Assembly: GCF_030463565.1 (NCBI RefSeq)
Contig: NC_134656.1
Coordinates: forward strand, 6,682,501-6,746,500
Source of the DNA: Pelecanus crispus
Taxonomy: Eukaryota; Chordata; Aves; Pelecaniformes; Pelecanidae
Reading direction: 5' to 3'
DNA: 64,000 nucleotides
Part shown: in pieces, positions 14,001 to 26,700 of the stretch
Numbering within the stretch: the stretch's first letter is position 1
How the letters are laid out: each line of letters opens with the position of its first letter
Made by a program: the position numbers and the translations under genes
Notes under the pieces: generated by a model
Seen by the model: the letters and a program-made list of their open reading frames with translations, nothing else
Database searches by the model: none
What the model was told of the DNA's origin: nothing

Positions 14001-17000
14001 AGTGCACTGTTTCGAGGTGGTGCCCCAAGACAAGAAATCTGGTGATGTTTGCACCCGGCTGAGCCAGGAGGGCACTGGTTCTTGTAAATGAGCTTGGGCA
14101 AAATAGCTGGGAGAAGGAAGGCAGGGAGAGATGGTAGAGAGAGAAGGAAACTTGAGGCTCTTTTAACTCGAGGGCAAACTTTTATTGGCCTCTCCATCCA
14201 TGCGCAGCAGCAGTGCAGGTGGCAAAGGCAGCTCCCAGAGCGGGCTTTTCCTGGCAGGCACCAGGAGAAGTGCCCCAGCTCCTGTTCCCATCCCTGCCTG
14301 GCCCTCCAGCCACAGCGCACGAAAGGGAGCTCCGAAAGCCTGGGCAGAGCCTCCCCTGCCCCGTTACACCGGGACACAGCAGTCCCTGGGACAGCAGCTG
14401 TGAGGAACAGGTATGCGTTTGCCAGGTGACATTTAGGCTCTTAAATTATTTTTTTAAACGGCCCCGCGGGTCCTAATGTATGTGCTGTAGAAAAATGCTG
14501 CCTGTGACCTGCTTTGCCATGAACACCCCGTATAGTGGGTTTTTTTATAGGCTTTGCCTTCTCAGTCTTCCGTCGAAGCAGAAGCAAAATCCACTGGGTG
14601 ACTGTAATTGCTGTTCCCACCGTTGAGTTTTCCTCATGGCATGCCTCTGCCATAGCCACAGCTCAGTACCTTGGCTATGTCTGAAATGGGAGTCCTCCTC
14701 TAATGCCACGGAGGGGATGGCTGGCTGGCAAGGAAAATAAATCACCCTGAGCTGACGTCCTTTAGAAGCCATTATTTCAATAGACCACAAAAATGAAGAA
14801 GTGCTGGGGGGAAGCCAGGCGTGACTCGCGAACAGCCACGCTGGAGCGCTCACCCGGGCGCCTGCGCTCGGGACGGCGGGGCAGGGGCTGCCCGCTCCGT
14901 GGTGCCGTGCCCCGGCCGGGACCCGTGTGCTGGGCTCGGCTGCCCGTGCTCCTGTCCCGGCAGAGCAGCTCGCAGGTGGGGTCCGCAGCACAGCAGCCTC
15001 CTCTCTCCTCTCCAGGCTATTTCAGGGAACCTTTTGCAGCCCCACGAGGGTTTCCACTTGTACCGTGCAGCATGGGAACGGGCGGGGAGGGCAGTTCTGC
15101 GCTGCTGCCCTTCTCAGGTTTTTTGGTGTTTAGTTTTGTTCGTCTGTGGAGCAAAACCCAAGCCCTCTGAGTGACTGCACAGACAGTGCCAAAGCATCCT
15201 CCTGCAGCCCCAGAGCAGTGCTTTCCTCCCATGCGTCCCCACGCTTTGGGCACTGATGTGGGATGGGGACACCCTGGTGCCATCAGAGCCATTTGTCAAC
15301 CCTGGGCGCTCAGGAGCAGGGGTGGGAGCTTCTCCCCTGCCTCCGCCAGCCATAACCACCATGCTGCAAACCAAAACCCCCTGCAGCGAAACATCCTCGG
15401 GAGCCATATGGCGTCTTTGAGGCTTTGATCGAATTGAACGAAACCCAAAGCAGCCCGGCAGCCGCGGCAAGCCGGGGGGGCCTGTCCTACCCCGCTTGGG
15501 TGTGCAGGCTGTCAGCCCAGGCATTAACGAAGTGCCTTAGTGTCTCCTGCCAGTGCCCGGTGGAGGTGCTGATGGGATCGGGGGGGTTGCATGTACAGGA
15601 GGACAGCTTTGTTGTCAAATGGTACAAGTAGAGGGAACAGCATCTCAGACTGAGGTTTGAAACAGCCAGCAGACAGAAGGTGGGTCAGAGGAGCTTGGGA
15701 TACATGGTGTTTGCTGTAAACCCGGGCCATAAAAGCCACAATTCAAACCTGTTCTCAGGACCAACGCTGGCTCTGTCAAGCCACCATGAATTGCAGGAGA
15801 GCCCTGACCTGAGCTCTGCTTTTTCAGGTGAGGATAGACAGTCCTGGAGCACATCAGGAGAGGTGGACTGGTGTCTAACCTGCTGCTCCACCAAAACAAG
15901 TCCCAAATCCACAGAGGCAAAAAAAAATCACCCAGGAGAATTTCTCGTGGATTTTACCTTGCACCTCACTGCAGTACTTTGTGATGTCTGCTGTGGAAAA
16001 ATAAGCAGCCCAGGTCTGTTGAATCTCAAACCTCATATTATGCATTTACTGTCTGGTCTCCAGGGCAGAGCCATCTTCCTGCACTGTCGGCCAGGCTCAG
16101 CCCATGGCCCTGCCCCGGGTATCTCCCCGCTCCAGGACGTGGCAGGCTGGGGTAACTCACTGACCTCAGGGCACTGGCCAAAAATGGCCAGGACCTGGTG
16201 CAGAGGATGGATGTTTAATGTTGCAAAGGTTTCTGGAGGTTTGGTCTATAATTCTCATTATGTAAAAATGCCTGATTTCAGAGTTTGCTCTAAAAGAAAG
16301 TGTGGGGGGGTGGAGGGATGATAGCTTCTGACTGATTATGGATTCATTTTTAACTGTGTACCCATAATGTGATGTCATGCAAAAAAAATCTAAACTCTAC
16401 AGAAACTCATTTCAAAATGAATAACTGCAACATTTTTTCAGTGTCTAAAAGGGATGTTTCAGTATTGCTGGGACTTCCCTCTTCCCCACCTCTCTTCACC
16501 AGAATTCAATATTCTGATATAATTGATGGGGCATTTGGACTCCGGTAGCATTTGCTTCCACCCGGTTTCTCATCAAAACTCTCCTGACACCTCACAGAGC
16601 TACATGAAGGTACGTAAGCTTTACTCCCCCACTTTCTCCCTCCCAGAAGGAGGATGGGAACTGGAAAATTCCTCCAGTTCCTCACTAAAGGTGCTAGGGC
16701 TCTGCACAAAACATGTCTGGCAATGGGCTCTCGCGGCAGTTTTATCTGCTTGCTGGGCTGAAAATCGTGACCTCGGCCACTGCAGCACATGCTCTCTGGA
16801 AGCACTCTGCAATGAACTCTGTTTAAATAGCAATAGCAGAACCATTGGAGTAATTTATACATCTGAACTAGCGGAGATGTTAATCTGTCTCAGGGGCAAA
16901 AAAATATCCTGTGAAACTTCTAGGGGCTTTGCTTGGTTTTCCTGCACCTGAACAGGCCATTACGGCTGTGCCGTGTGCTTGTGCATCGCTGCGTGGAGGA

Positions 17001-17295
17001 GAAACCCTGGCACAGAGCGGCCACTTCTGCTACGAACGGGCAAGCCGGTGTTTGGTCCTGCTGTCAGCAAGGCTTTAGCTTGGAGAGAAACCTTCACTAA
17101 TCAGCTTGCTTTGTAGCATTTTTACAGCAAAATAAAAGATGCCTGGAATTATTTGTTGGTCACCAAACAAATGTTTTACTGCTGAAATGTTCCAGAGGCC
17201 ATTTACAAAGTCTTGATTGACAAAAGTGCCAAAAACTTATAACCCTCCACATGCCCTCCCCTCCACAGAGGCAACCCAGGCCCAGGGCTGGGATG
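8059..17295. other. Intergenic, no supported gene
   Basis: AT-richer sequence (8.1-9.5 kb) passes into GC-rich sequence (9.6-12.6 kb and beyond). The GC-rich part contains long open frames, the longest at 10129-10872 on the plus strand, but these have low-complexity Arg/Pro/Gly/Ala composition and no domain. The stretch at about 11330-11520 is AT-rich between GC-rich flanks and could be a conserved non-coding element, though nothing in the sequence alone proves it. Confidence 0.55.
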
Positions 17296-17361
17296 GGAGA
17301 TGGAGATGGAGATGGAGATGGAGATGATGGAGATGATGGAGACGGAGATGATGGAGACGGA
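17296..17361. repeat. GGAGAT-type hexanucleotide microsatellite
   Basis: GGAGAT and GGAGATGAT units run in tandem with a few C substitutions (GGAGACGGAGAT). It is intergenic and would encode acidic/Gly runs only by accident. Confidence 0.9.
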
Positions 17362-19736
17362 GCCTCCTCCTGCAGGAGCCACCGGGGTCACCCAGGTCTG
17401 AAGAGCCGGGGAGAAGTTCATTTGTTATGCAAATGCCTGCTTGAGTCTGGCGTAGACAGTGGAAAGCTCTTGAATTATTTTAGGCAGAGGACAAAAGTTC
17501 TTTCCCTCCCCCTATCAACTTGGATCCTTGTAAAAACAAAACAAAACAGAAACCTCTGTGTGAACCATCTGACAATGATCAGCACTCGGCTTTCCTGGCA
17601 AGAGCTGGGTGGCCGGGTGTACACAGGCACATGGAAATAGAACAATTAAGAAAAAAAACTGTATTGGAAGCAGACGGGCTTTATTTTGTCTTGATGGCAG
17701 CACAAACTAATCATCCTCCAGCCTTATCTCCATGAGCGTGCAGGGGACAGGCATGCTGCAGGGGCTGTCCCTGGATGACCGGCAGAGATGCGTCCTCGCT
17801 GCCTACCTGGGGACGAGGGAGGGCTGTGGCTCAGCCCAGGCTCTGCGGGCGAGGAGGGGACCAGGGGTGGCTATTTTGGATGCATGAAGCACTTGCAGGC
17901 CAAGAGTTCAAGCTGGCAGCCTGGCTCATGCGGAAGAGCCACCCGTGCGCAGCGGCGAGCTTCCTGCGCGGGCTGGCGTCTGGGCTCTCCTGGCCGCCCG
18001 CTCCTGCCCGGGGCACCGGCCGCAGCTTTGCATCAGCAGATGTGCATGTCACGGCTGCTGAGAAAATCCTGTCAGTATTTACATAGCATCAAGGGATGCC
18101 GAGGGGACGAAGCAGAGCCTTTCCCATGCGGGCTGCAGGACACTCTTCCCGTGGGGAGAGCGGCCAAACCCATGCCGTGCGCTCCCGGAGCAGCACCTGC
18201 GCGAGGCAGCGGTGCTGCCCGCACTCTGCCCGCTGGAAGCCATGGCAAAACCATGTTTTCTGGACAGATTGCACCTCTCCGGTGGGATTTTCCCCTGAGC
18301 CAAGTTCTCCCCTGGCCTCAGCATCCCTGTGCCCCCACACCGTGCGAAAGCCAGGTGGGCAGCTGAGCTCTGGCGTGCACAGTGTGCAGAGGACTGGTTA
18401 AACTGGGGATAAACCAGTTTTTAAAATGGGACTTCAGACAGGCCATTGCCCTGTGCTGGCCTTTAGGCAGCCACTGGCGGCTCCCCAGCCGGGGCAACCG
18501 TGAGGGGGATGCGCAGGGCTGGGCCCGCAGACAGACCCGTATTTTGGGGATGCCAGCACAGCGGAAGGTGCCGGGAGGATGCGAGGCTTAATTAAGGTGA
18601 GCCTTTTAGGGCCCGTGACTGCTCACCTTGGTCACCGCCTGGGAAGCAGGGGGAATCCTCCCCTGCAGCGATGCCTGCCTGCCTATTCCCCTGCCTGGGG
18701 CCACGGGGGGAGAGGAGGGCGTTTGGGTTTCCCACAGACCAGGGAGGCTGGGGAAAACCCTCGAAAAACATAAACACCTCCCCAAAACCCCCAGCCAGCC
18801 TGGCAGAGTGAAGTTCAAGTCGGTGCGGGCTCTGCCAGCTCCTCAGCCCAGCGCGCGCTTGCATCCTGGCATCCCGTCGGTGCACGTGGCATCCCTGCAA
18901 GATCACAGCTCGCCTTGTGCCTGGCTCGGCTCTCTGCTCCGGCGCAGGGGAACCGGAGGCACTTGGCCATGCGTGGCAGCGGCCGCCCAGGTGCCATGCG
19001 TGGCAGGGGATGAGCTGCCGCGCTGGCGGGTCCCAGTCGCACGCCACCCCCCGCCGCCTCTTCTCGCCCACAGGCGTGGGAGAAGAGGGAACGCGTGCCT
19101 CCCTGGGCAAAGCCCCTCACCATCGTCTGTGCCACGCGGTGAGAGCAAAAAGGCTCGTTCCAGGGCCACAAGCTAGCTGGAGTGAGCTCAGCTGCTTTTA
19201 CTAGTCATATAATGAATAAAAGAATTAGTATCGTGAATAAAAGAATAAGTGTGCCACAACAGCCTGTCCTCGGAGCCGAACTGTGACCAGCTGAGACTGA
19301 AGGTGAAACTGGGACACGCTTAATTTCCTTAGTGCCATGTCTGCGTTGCAAAGTCTCCACTACAATTCTTCACTGCTTAAAAGCAGTTGCTCTCATGGGC
19401 ATTTTTGAAATTGTTAGAAAAAAATCTGTGTGGGCATTACAATGTTTGTTTTCTCTGATGACTATTTTTAATTTTGTTTTCCATTTAAAAAAAAAAAGAA
19501 AGATCAAGATAGCTATGAATCGAAACTGTGCCTTTAAATACAGCATGCTAATAGCTGCACAAAACTAAATGCAAAATTAGGGAGAGTTGGAGTGTGTGCC
19601 TAAAATCTGTGAAAGGCTGAAGCCTTTTACGACAACTGCTTGGCAGGTCTGCCGAGAGCCCAGGGCCCAAGGCCAGGGCACTGCACTGGCGGCTGGCACC
19701 AGAGGGGTTAAAGACGTGGGATCACCTTGCGAGGAG

Positions 19737-19768
19737 GGAGCTGGAGCTGGAGCTGAAGCTGGAGCTGG
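19737..19768. repeat. GGAGCT hexanucleotide repeat
   Basis: About five copies of GGAGCT, one carrying a G-to-A change (GAAGCT). Confidence 0.85.
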
Positions 19769-22359
19769 CCTTTCCAGGAGAGGCTGCTGGCATCAGCACC
19801 AGTCTTCCCCATGGCACCCAGCCTCAGAGAGCCGCCGGTGCGCGCTGGCGAGGCACGCAGCAGCCCAGCCCACGGCATCCCCGGGCAGTGCCGGGAGCAG
19901 CGGGGCAGCGAAGGCGGCGAGGGGGATGTTTAGTTTTTATGCCCCGTTGGTTTCCAGCGTTGGAGAGGAGCTGTGCAGGGAGCTGCGCCCTCCCCCAGCT
20001 CCTGGCCCGTTGTCGCTGGGGCTCTCCACTTTTGTTCCCTCGCTGGGGACTTGGCCAAGCAAAGTTTGTCCGGAGCCAAAGGAGAGATGGCCAAGAGCAC
20101 ACAGTGCTCCCCGCAGCAAGCCGGGGCGGGGGGCCCTGCAGCAGGAGCAGGGGCACCCCAAAAGCAGAGGCAGAGTCTTGCTCTGCAGCGCTGGCAGTGC
20201 CACGTCGTGCCCAGTGCCGTGCCGCCCAGAGAGCATGGTGCTCGGGGACAGGAGCAGCTCTGCACATGTCCTGCTTTGGTTTTTAGGAACCAAGCCTTCC
20301 CCTGGGGATGTTCATGCCCGAAGCCAGGGATGGAAGACAGGGGACGGCGGTGTGTGGGAAGAGGAATGGCACGGACCCGGGCGGGCATCACGCTGAGCTA
20401 TTTTAAGATTTTTATCTTGCTGCCCTCTGACAAAAATGTCCTTAGGAGCAGAGCTTATCGTGTGCAGTTTGGCACATGGGGGGCCGGTGATGGAGCGGCT
20501 GAGTTTACCCCCGTGAGCTGGGGGCAGGCGGTGCGGGGCAGGCAAGCTGGCGGTGCAGCAGCGGTGGGTGCTGCCGGCGCAGCCGTGAGCGCGTGCCGCG
20601 GGAGATGGGCATGAACGGCCACGGGCCTGACCCTGCCAGCCCATCTGGAAGCTCTTCAAGGGGGCAGATAAAAAACCAGGTATCCGAGCCAAAATCCCAG
20701 GCCAGGTCTGAATTAGGGGAGCACAAGGCTTCGCTGCGCTCCCAGGTTCGCGGCATCATCCAGCCCGCAGGGTGGCTGAGGACAGACCTTGGCTGGGAGC
20801 TTCCCTACTTCCAGTTTCTAAACTTTGGCTTGTCCTGAACGGGGCGATTTATCAGATGCAAGATGCTGCCTACCGTAGCCACCTTGCCCCATGGTTATGC
20901 CCCAGAGAGCACGGGGCACTGAGTGCAGAGGTAAGATGAGCGGGCCAGGGGGTGTGACCTGTGGTTGCCACCACCGCCAGGTCCCGCTGGCTCCCGGGGG
21001 AGGGCGAGGGGGTGCCGGCTTGGGGGGGACACTGCAGACAACCCCCCCGCCCCGAGGCAAGGGCGACTGCAAACACCCAAACCGGCAGCACCACCCCCTG
21101 CACCGCTGCGAGCCCCGGGTTCTTGTGAGTTATCACCCTTGCCCGCTCGGCTGCTGGGGCTGGAGATTAGGGAGCTGCTCCTTATCAGCCGCGGGCCCCG
21201 CACCCGGCCCCGCACCCACGGAGCGCCTCTTTCAGTCTTACTCACTGGAGAAATGAGTAAGCCTGTTGTAGCCATCATCCTGGGATGCTCTCAGGCAGCA
21301 AGCTCAGGCTGCACTTGGCTGGATTGGGGTGGTTTGTTTTTTTTTTTTTCGAGCACCTCAGCACAGAAACCTGTAGCAACCAGGACGTGTTGCAGACACC
21401 CATGGGAGCTGGGGCTGTGCAAATGATGTGTGCTGGAGCTCCGTGCCTTGCATGTACGGAGCCCACAGTGTCTGATGGGCATGGGAAGAGGAAACGCTGC
21501 ACATGTGTGTGTGCTTGTGTGTGCAAGAGGGGGAGAGGGACATTCAGGGTCCTCACTGTGCCCACAGTCTGGCAGTGCCTCACTTGCACACAGACCCCCA
21601 TACCTGCCCCCAAACCCACTGCCTGTGCACAAAGCTCTTGGTCCAGTCTCTGAAGCTGGACCCAACTCCAGTGTGCGTCCGTCCATCTGTCCAGGCAGGT
21701 CTCAGCCCCTCCAGCTTCCTCCCACACTGCACTGGGATGCTCTGCACAGCAACCATTTCTGGCAGTTTAGACGGCAGCTACAAGAAAATATTCATGCACT
21801 CTTCAGCTTTACTAGGCACATGACCCGGACAGTGCCAATGGTATAAACATTTGGATTCGATTTATTATTTTTTCTGCAGGCTCTGTCTCGGCTGGGCAGC
21901 TGCAGAGCAGCTCTGGGGCTGCTCCCCTGCCCGTGGGGAGAGGGGCCAGGGCAGGCAGCTGGCAGTGCCCAGCCGGGGCAGCCTGGCAGCATTTACCCAA
22001 TATGAGGGGATATTTTTATTTTTTTTCCATTCAAGCCCATGCAGAGCTGCTGGCAGGACGGGAGCTTTCATCCAGATTGCAGATGCCCAAAATATCTGTA
22101 TTCTGGACTGAGCAGACTGAGGCTGAAGAAGTGCTCGTGGTCGGCTGATTGAAGAGAGCATACGGGAATGCAGAAAGACAGACAGACAGACGCCCACCGG
22201 CAAAGTGCCTGAGCATGTATGGCAGCAGCGGGCAAGAGGACGGGGAATGCCAGCGGGCGCTGCTAGCCCAGGGCTCCCTCCGGCAGGAGCCAAGGGTGAC
22301 CCTGCGCTGTGCGTGCCCCCCCCCGTCTCCCAGCCACAGCACTCGCTCCAGCATGTGAA

Positions 22360-22360
22360 T

Positions 22361-22383
<23 letters not shown>
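22360..22383. repeat. Homopolymer T run of 24
   Basis: Uninterrupted T24 run at the boundary between GC-rich and AT-rich sequence. Confidence 0.9.
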
Positions 22384-22391
<8 letters not shown>

Positions 22392-23620
22392 TTCCTGCCT
22401 GCTGAAATGTGAGCACAGTGGTTATATTATATTGCTGCCATGTTATACTCCTCATTTTAAATTAAATTCTAACCTAAACATCATCTGGCATCTTCAGCAG
22501 TCAGGATTTATGAAATAAAAGTTAAAATATCAGTTGAAATAAGGCATTCATATGTATTCTTTCACACATACATGAATGCACACAGATATTGATAGAAAAT
22601 GTGTGTTTGTTCATACGTACATGTTTCTAATCAGATTTCTATATTATATAAATATAGTATAAGCATTTTGATACATATAAAATTCATTGGAAACAGGAAA
22701 CAAAATTAGTTTACCTTACTAAAACGACATGAAATAAAGAGTAGCATGCACTGTTGAAAAAGGATTGGATGTGGGTTTTGGAGGGTTTTTCTTCCCCTGA
22801 GGGATCATTCTACCATGTTTATGTCTAAAACCTGCTAATTTTAAAGCCAGCTCACAGAAAACTAGTGGTACAATTTATTTATTTCATTTCACTTTCATTT
22901 TGCAAAGGTCAGGCTTTGCTTAATGTCCTAGCATGTAAGCAGCTCATGTAAACACAACCAGCTGATGCTACTGGAGAAAGCAAAAGGCTCTCGGTATCTG
23001 CATGTGCACGCTGAGCCCCCGGTGCTTATCTAGAGGTAGAGATTAAACAACCACTCAAGTGTGCTTAGTCTGATTTTAAAAGATCTTTTGAGTGTTAAAC
23101 ATGTAATAAAAGATGCTTAGTGCTATTTTCAACCCAAAGACGTGTTCCTGGCTGATTTACAAAAGGCCACGTTCTCCAGCTTTACATGGGTAAATGCTTT
23201 TAAAAATCAGCTCCTGGGACTTTGGGGCTCGTCGATTCAATAGGACTTCATGATAAAGCTGCCCGAGCCGCTTCTGAAAGTGGGATTTGAGCTCCTCTCT
23301 CACATCAGTCCTTTAGATTATTTCACCTTACACTTTTTTATCTCATTTCTATTTAAAGTTGAGTATGGTGGCTCTGAAGAAGAGTCAAAATATCCTCTAG
23401 TAAGGGACCACCAATACAAATGATGTCCCAGTGCTCCCCCGTACCCCCATTGCTCCAGGAGCCAGCCCCCGGCACAGGGGGATAACGCGGGACATAACCT
23501 GGGGAACAGGGCACCTTGACGCCTCCGGTAAATGTGCAGCTCGTGGCATGTGAATGCAGCAAGCCCGGGGTAGCTGCAGGGCCTGCAGCAGGAAGAAGGA
23601 AAAAAAAACACTTACTTTGT

Positions 23621-23750
23621 GTATATGCATATGCATTTTTATATATAAACTATAGATGCATGTTTAAACATACCCATATATAATTATATATTCAAATTAT
23701 ATATAAGTTTAAATATATATATATACACCAAAAAAAAAAAACAAAAAAAC
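23621..23750. repeat. AT-rich low-complexity block (TA/TATATA)
   Basis: Alternating TA stretches such as ATATATATATATA are interleaved with ATGCAT palindromes, followed by an A run. It is likely a DNA-unwinding or slippage-prone tract with no coding signal. Confidence 0.8.
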
Positions 23751-26700
23751 CTCATGCACGTGTATTTAGGGCTCTTTAGAGAAAAGCACGTAAGCCCTGT
23801 GCTCAGGGACAGTGCTGCCCTGAGTCCCTCTGCGGGCATGGTGGCACTGCCCGCTCCCCATCCCCGGGTTCGGCGGCTGAGGCTGGGCACAGCCTGTACC
23901 CACCGCAGTCAGGTTCACCAGGGATGTGCTGTGCCTTTAGTGCCCACTTTCACCCTAAAACATTGCAGCGCTTTCAGAACAGCAGTTTCTGACTTCTCCG
24001 TCTCTGATGTCTCCATCTCTGACCTTTCCATCACCAACTTCATTTCCCACCTCTCCATCACTGCCATCAGCCTCCCGAGCACAAGCACACAGCTAATAAA
24101 TCTGATCTGAGCCTTTAATTGCCCTCCCACACAGCGTGGCCTTATCCGAGCCAGCATCCCTCTCACTGTGCCTCGCCACACCCCGTGTTTCAAGGTTGGT
24201 GCTGCTGGTGTCAGCAAAAGGCTAAAACCGATGCATTTGGCTTTGGGTTTAGGTACAAATCCCCCGCTAACACGTCCCCGGTTGCATCCCACACGATGTG
24301 GCTGACACGGAGAGGCGGCTCTGCTTGGGTGCCGGGGGGGGGGGGGTTTACAAACCCTTTGCTTTTATCTCATGCGAGGTCCCACTTTTTTGATTATTTA
24401 TGTAGCTGAAACTATGCAAAAATTAGTGGGGTGTAAAAAAAAACCTCCAAACCATAAATCCCCTTGCTAAAGACATCAATAAGGGCAGAGGGGCTGCTGG
24501 CCCAGGGTGCTGGGACCACTGGAGCTAGAGAAGTCCCCAGCACCATTTACAGCCGGTCGGTACTCAGGCCACAAGAAGAACCGATGTCTCTGGTACCTAA
24601 GGGAGATTTATTTATACACGACCTCCCTCCCCCCCCCGCTTCTATAAGTTCGTGACGTTTTCCGCAGCCCTCCGGGAGAGCAAGGGCTGGCGCAGCGGTA
24701 TCAGCAGCCGCAGGTCTATCGGGCTGAGCAGAAGCTTTTCCAGGAACTATCTAGTGAAACACATGACCGTGCTCCCGGCCGAAGGGCGATACGTGACAGG
24801 CATTCACTGGGCTCCCGGTGAGTCAGTTGACTTTGTTATTCAAACTATTTTAGTGATGGTTTTTAATCCCAGGCTTAAGTTTTTCTTTTTTTCTTTTCCC
24901 CCCCCCCCCCCTTTCTTTTTTTTCTCTCTGAACAAGGGAATCTCTACGCTGGCATGATTCAGAGAGGCACAAAGGAGGGAAAAACAAGTTTCAGCCAGAA
25001 GAGAGAAAAAAAAAAAAAAAAGGGATGCTGTTAGCATTCTCTGCTATGTGAGGGGGTAAAAAACATTTTGCTGTGAACTTTATTTTAAAGGGTAAGTACC
25101 AACAGCAGCCCAGTTACTACACAAATAAATCCTGTGCTTGGCCTTTCCCTCTCAGCCATAAAGTTTTAGCACTGGGGCTCATTAGCCGCGGGAGCTGGGC
25201 TGCAGGAGCTGGGCTGGGGGGGCTGGCAGTGGCCCCAGTGCCCCCAGCTCTCCCCGCTGGGATGGCCGCTGGCTGGGGGTGCCACCGCCAAGCCCCGGAG
25301 CGCGATGGGAGCCCGCGGGGCTCCCCAGGTGTCTTGGCCAGGTAACACGGGGTGGCAGGGGTGAGCGCTGCAGAGACGTGGGCTTGGTGCCACCTGCCCC
25401 TTATCACGGGTGGGTTTGGGTGGCCGCCAGCAGCAGAGCCCTCGGCTGTGCCTCCATGGCAGGGGACACTCCAGGGTGAGGTAGTGCCTGAACAGGGCAG
25501 AAATCTCACCCGAGCCATCCCCTTCCCGCAGCGGGCAGGTGGAGAGGGTCTGGCACCAGCCACGAAGCTCCACGGGGTGCTTGGGGTACGGGTAGTCTCT
25601 CTGCTCGCTGCTGTGGGGTGGGAAGGGAGGCGATGCCGGGCTGCCGCGGGGCTCATCCAGGCGATGCCCCGGAACCCGGCACTGGTATTTATGGTGACGC
25701 TTCCCCACAACAGCAGAGGAGCCGCACATGCTCCAGCCCACACGTGCCAAAGCTCACCCTGGCAGCAAAAGTGTCATGGTTTCCTATGAAAAAGATTTGA
25801 ATTTGTGATGCAAATGACTGGGCATGTGGGCACAGCTGCTGGGAGGTGGCTTGGACCGAGTCAGCTGCCAGCATGGCCACGGTGATGTGCCTGGGGTAAG
25901 GTCCGGACCCCATGGCCGCTCCCACCCCCAGAACCTGTGCCACGCAGACAGTGCTGCCCTGCCAAAACCATCCAGCCCTCGCCAGTCCTCCCTGCAGCTG
26001 CGCGTTGCTGCGCCGAAGCTCTTACAACGGCACTGCGACTGCCCAGCCCGTGCCCACCCCGGGCTCCCCTTTGCCCGGAGCGGAGCTGAGCTGCCCGGGG
26101 TGAGCTTGCTTCGTCCCAGCATAATGTAAGGCACACGGTGCAGGTGAAAGAGGATGCTCTGTCAAGCAATGCATGTTTAAAAAAAAAGAAAACTATGCTG
26201 TTAAGTGATTGCAAGGTGATTTCAGCACTTGTCCCATGTTACCCTGACCAGTCAGGAGCCACAAAGCCACTGCCTCTCATGCACACCCCACTGCTCATGC
26301 ACTGCTTTTAACTCCTGGCCTCTAACACTGCAACCCGTCGGGCTCTTCCCACTTTCCCAGCCTAGCACTGGGCCAAGGAAGCGCTCAGGCTCCTTTTTGG
26401 GGGGCCACAGGCTTCCCTCACCACCTGCCATCACACCCCCCCTTCCACCCGGGACGCTGGATGGTGGATTTCATTAATATCTTGCCCAGCTACAGTTTCA
26501 CAGTTGGGTTTTCGCAAACAGGAAGGCGGCAGGTTTGGCTGTTGTTTTGATGTGGTCTGTTCTCAAAACGAGCCCGGAGCAAAGCTGAGCGGGATCCAGG
26601 AATGGCATCTGACAGCGGCAGGCCGGGTGCCGGGCGAAGGAGGCGTGCTGCTGTTCAGCTGCCTGAGCCCTCACTTCCTGGCAGTTTTGGCCACCTTTCA

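Larger units (their letters stand above)
17362..23620. other. Intergenic, GC-rich then AT-rich, no supported gene
   Basis: From 17.4 to 22.3 kb the sequence is GC-rich with several long but unconvincing open frames (for example 19587-20396 on the plus strand). It includes a GGAGCT repeat at 19737-19768 and a T24 run at 22360-22383. From about 22.4 to 23.4 kb it becomes AT-rich with few long frames. I see no exon with both good splice signals and a recognisable protein. Confidence 0.55.

Noticed and set aside
19587-20396. 269-codon plus-strand open frame
   Set aside because: Starts next to a hexanucleotide repeat and has low-complexity Ala/Gly/Pro composition. Opposite-strand frames of similar length overlap it.
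25117-25743. 208-codon minus-strand open frame
   Set aside because: GC-rich artefact with Pro/Ala/Arg bias, overlapped by several other frames, with no recognisable family.
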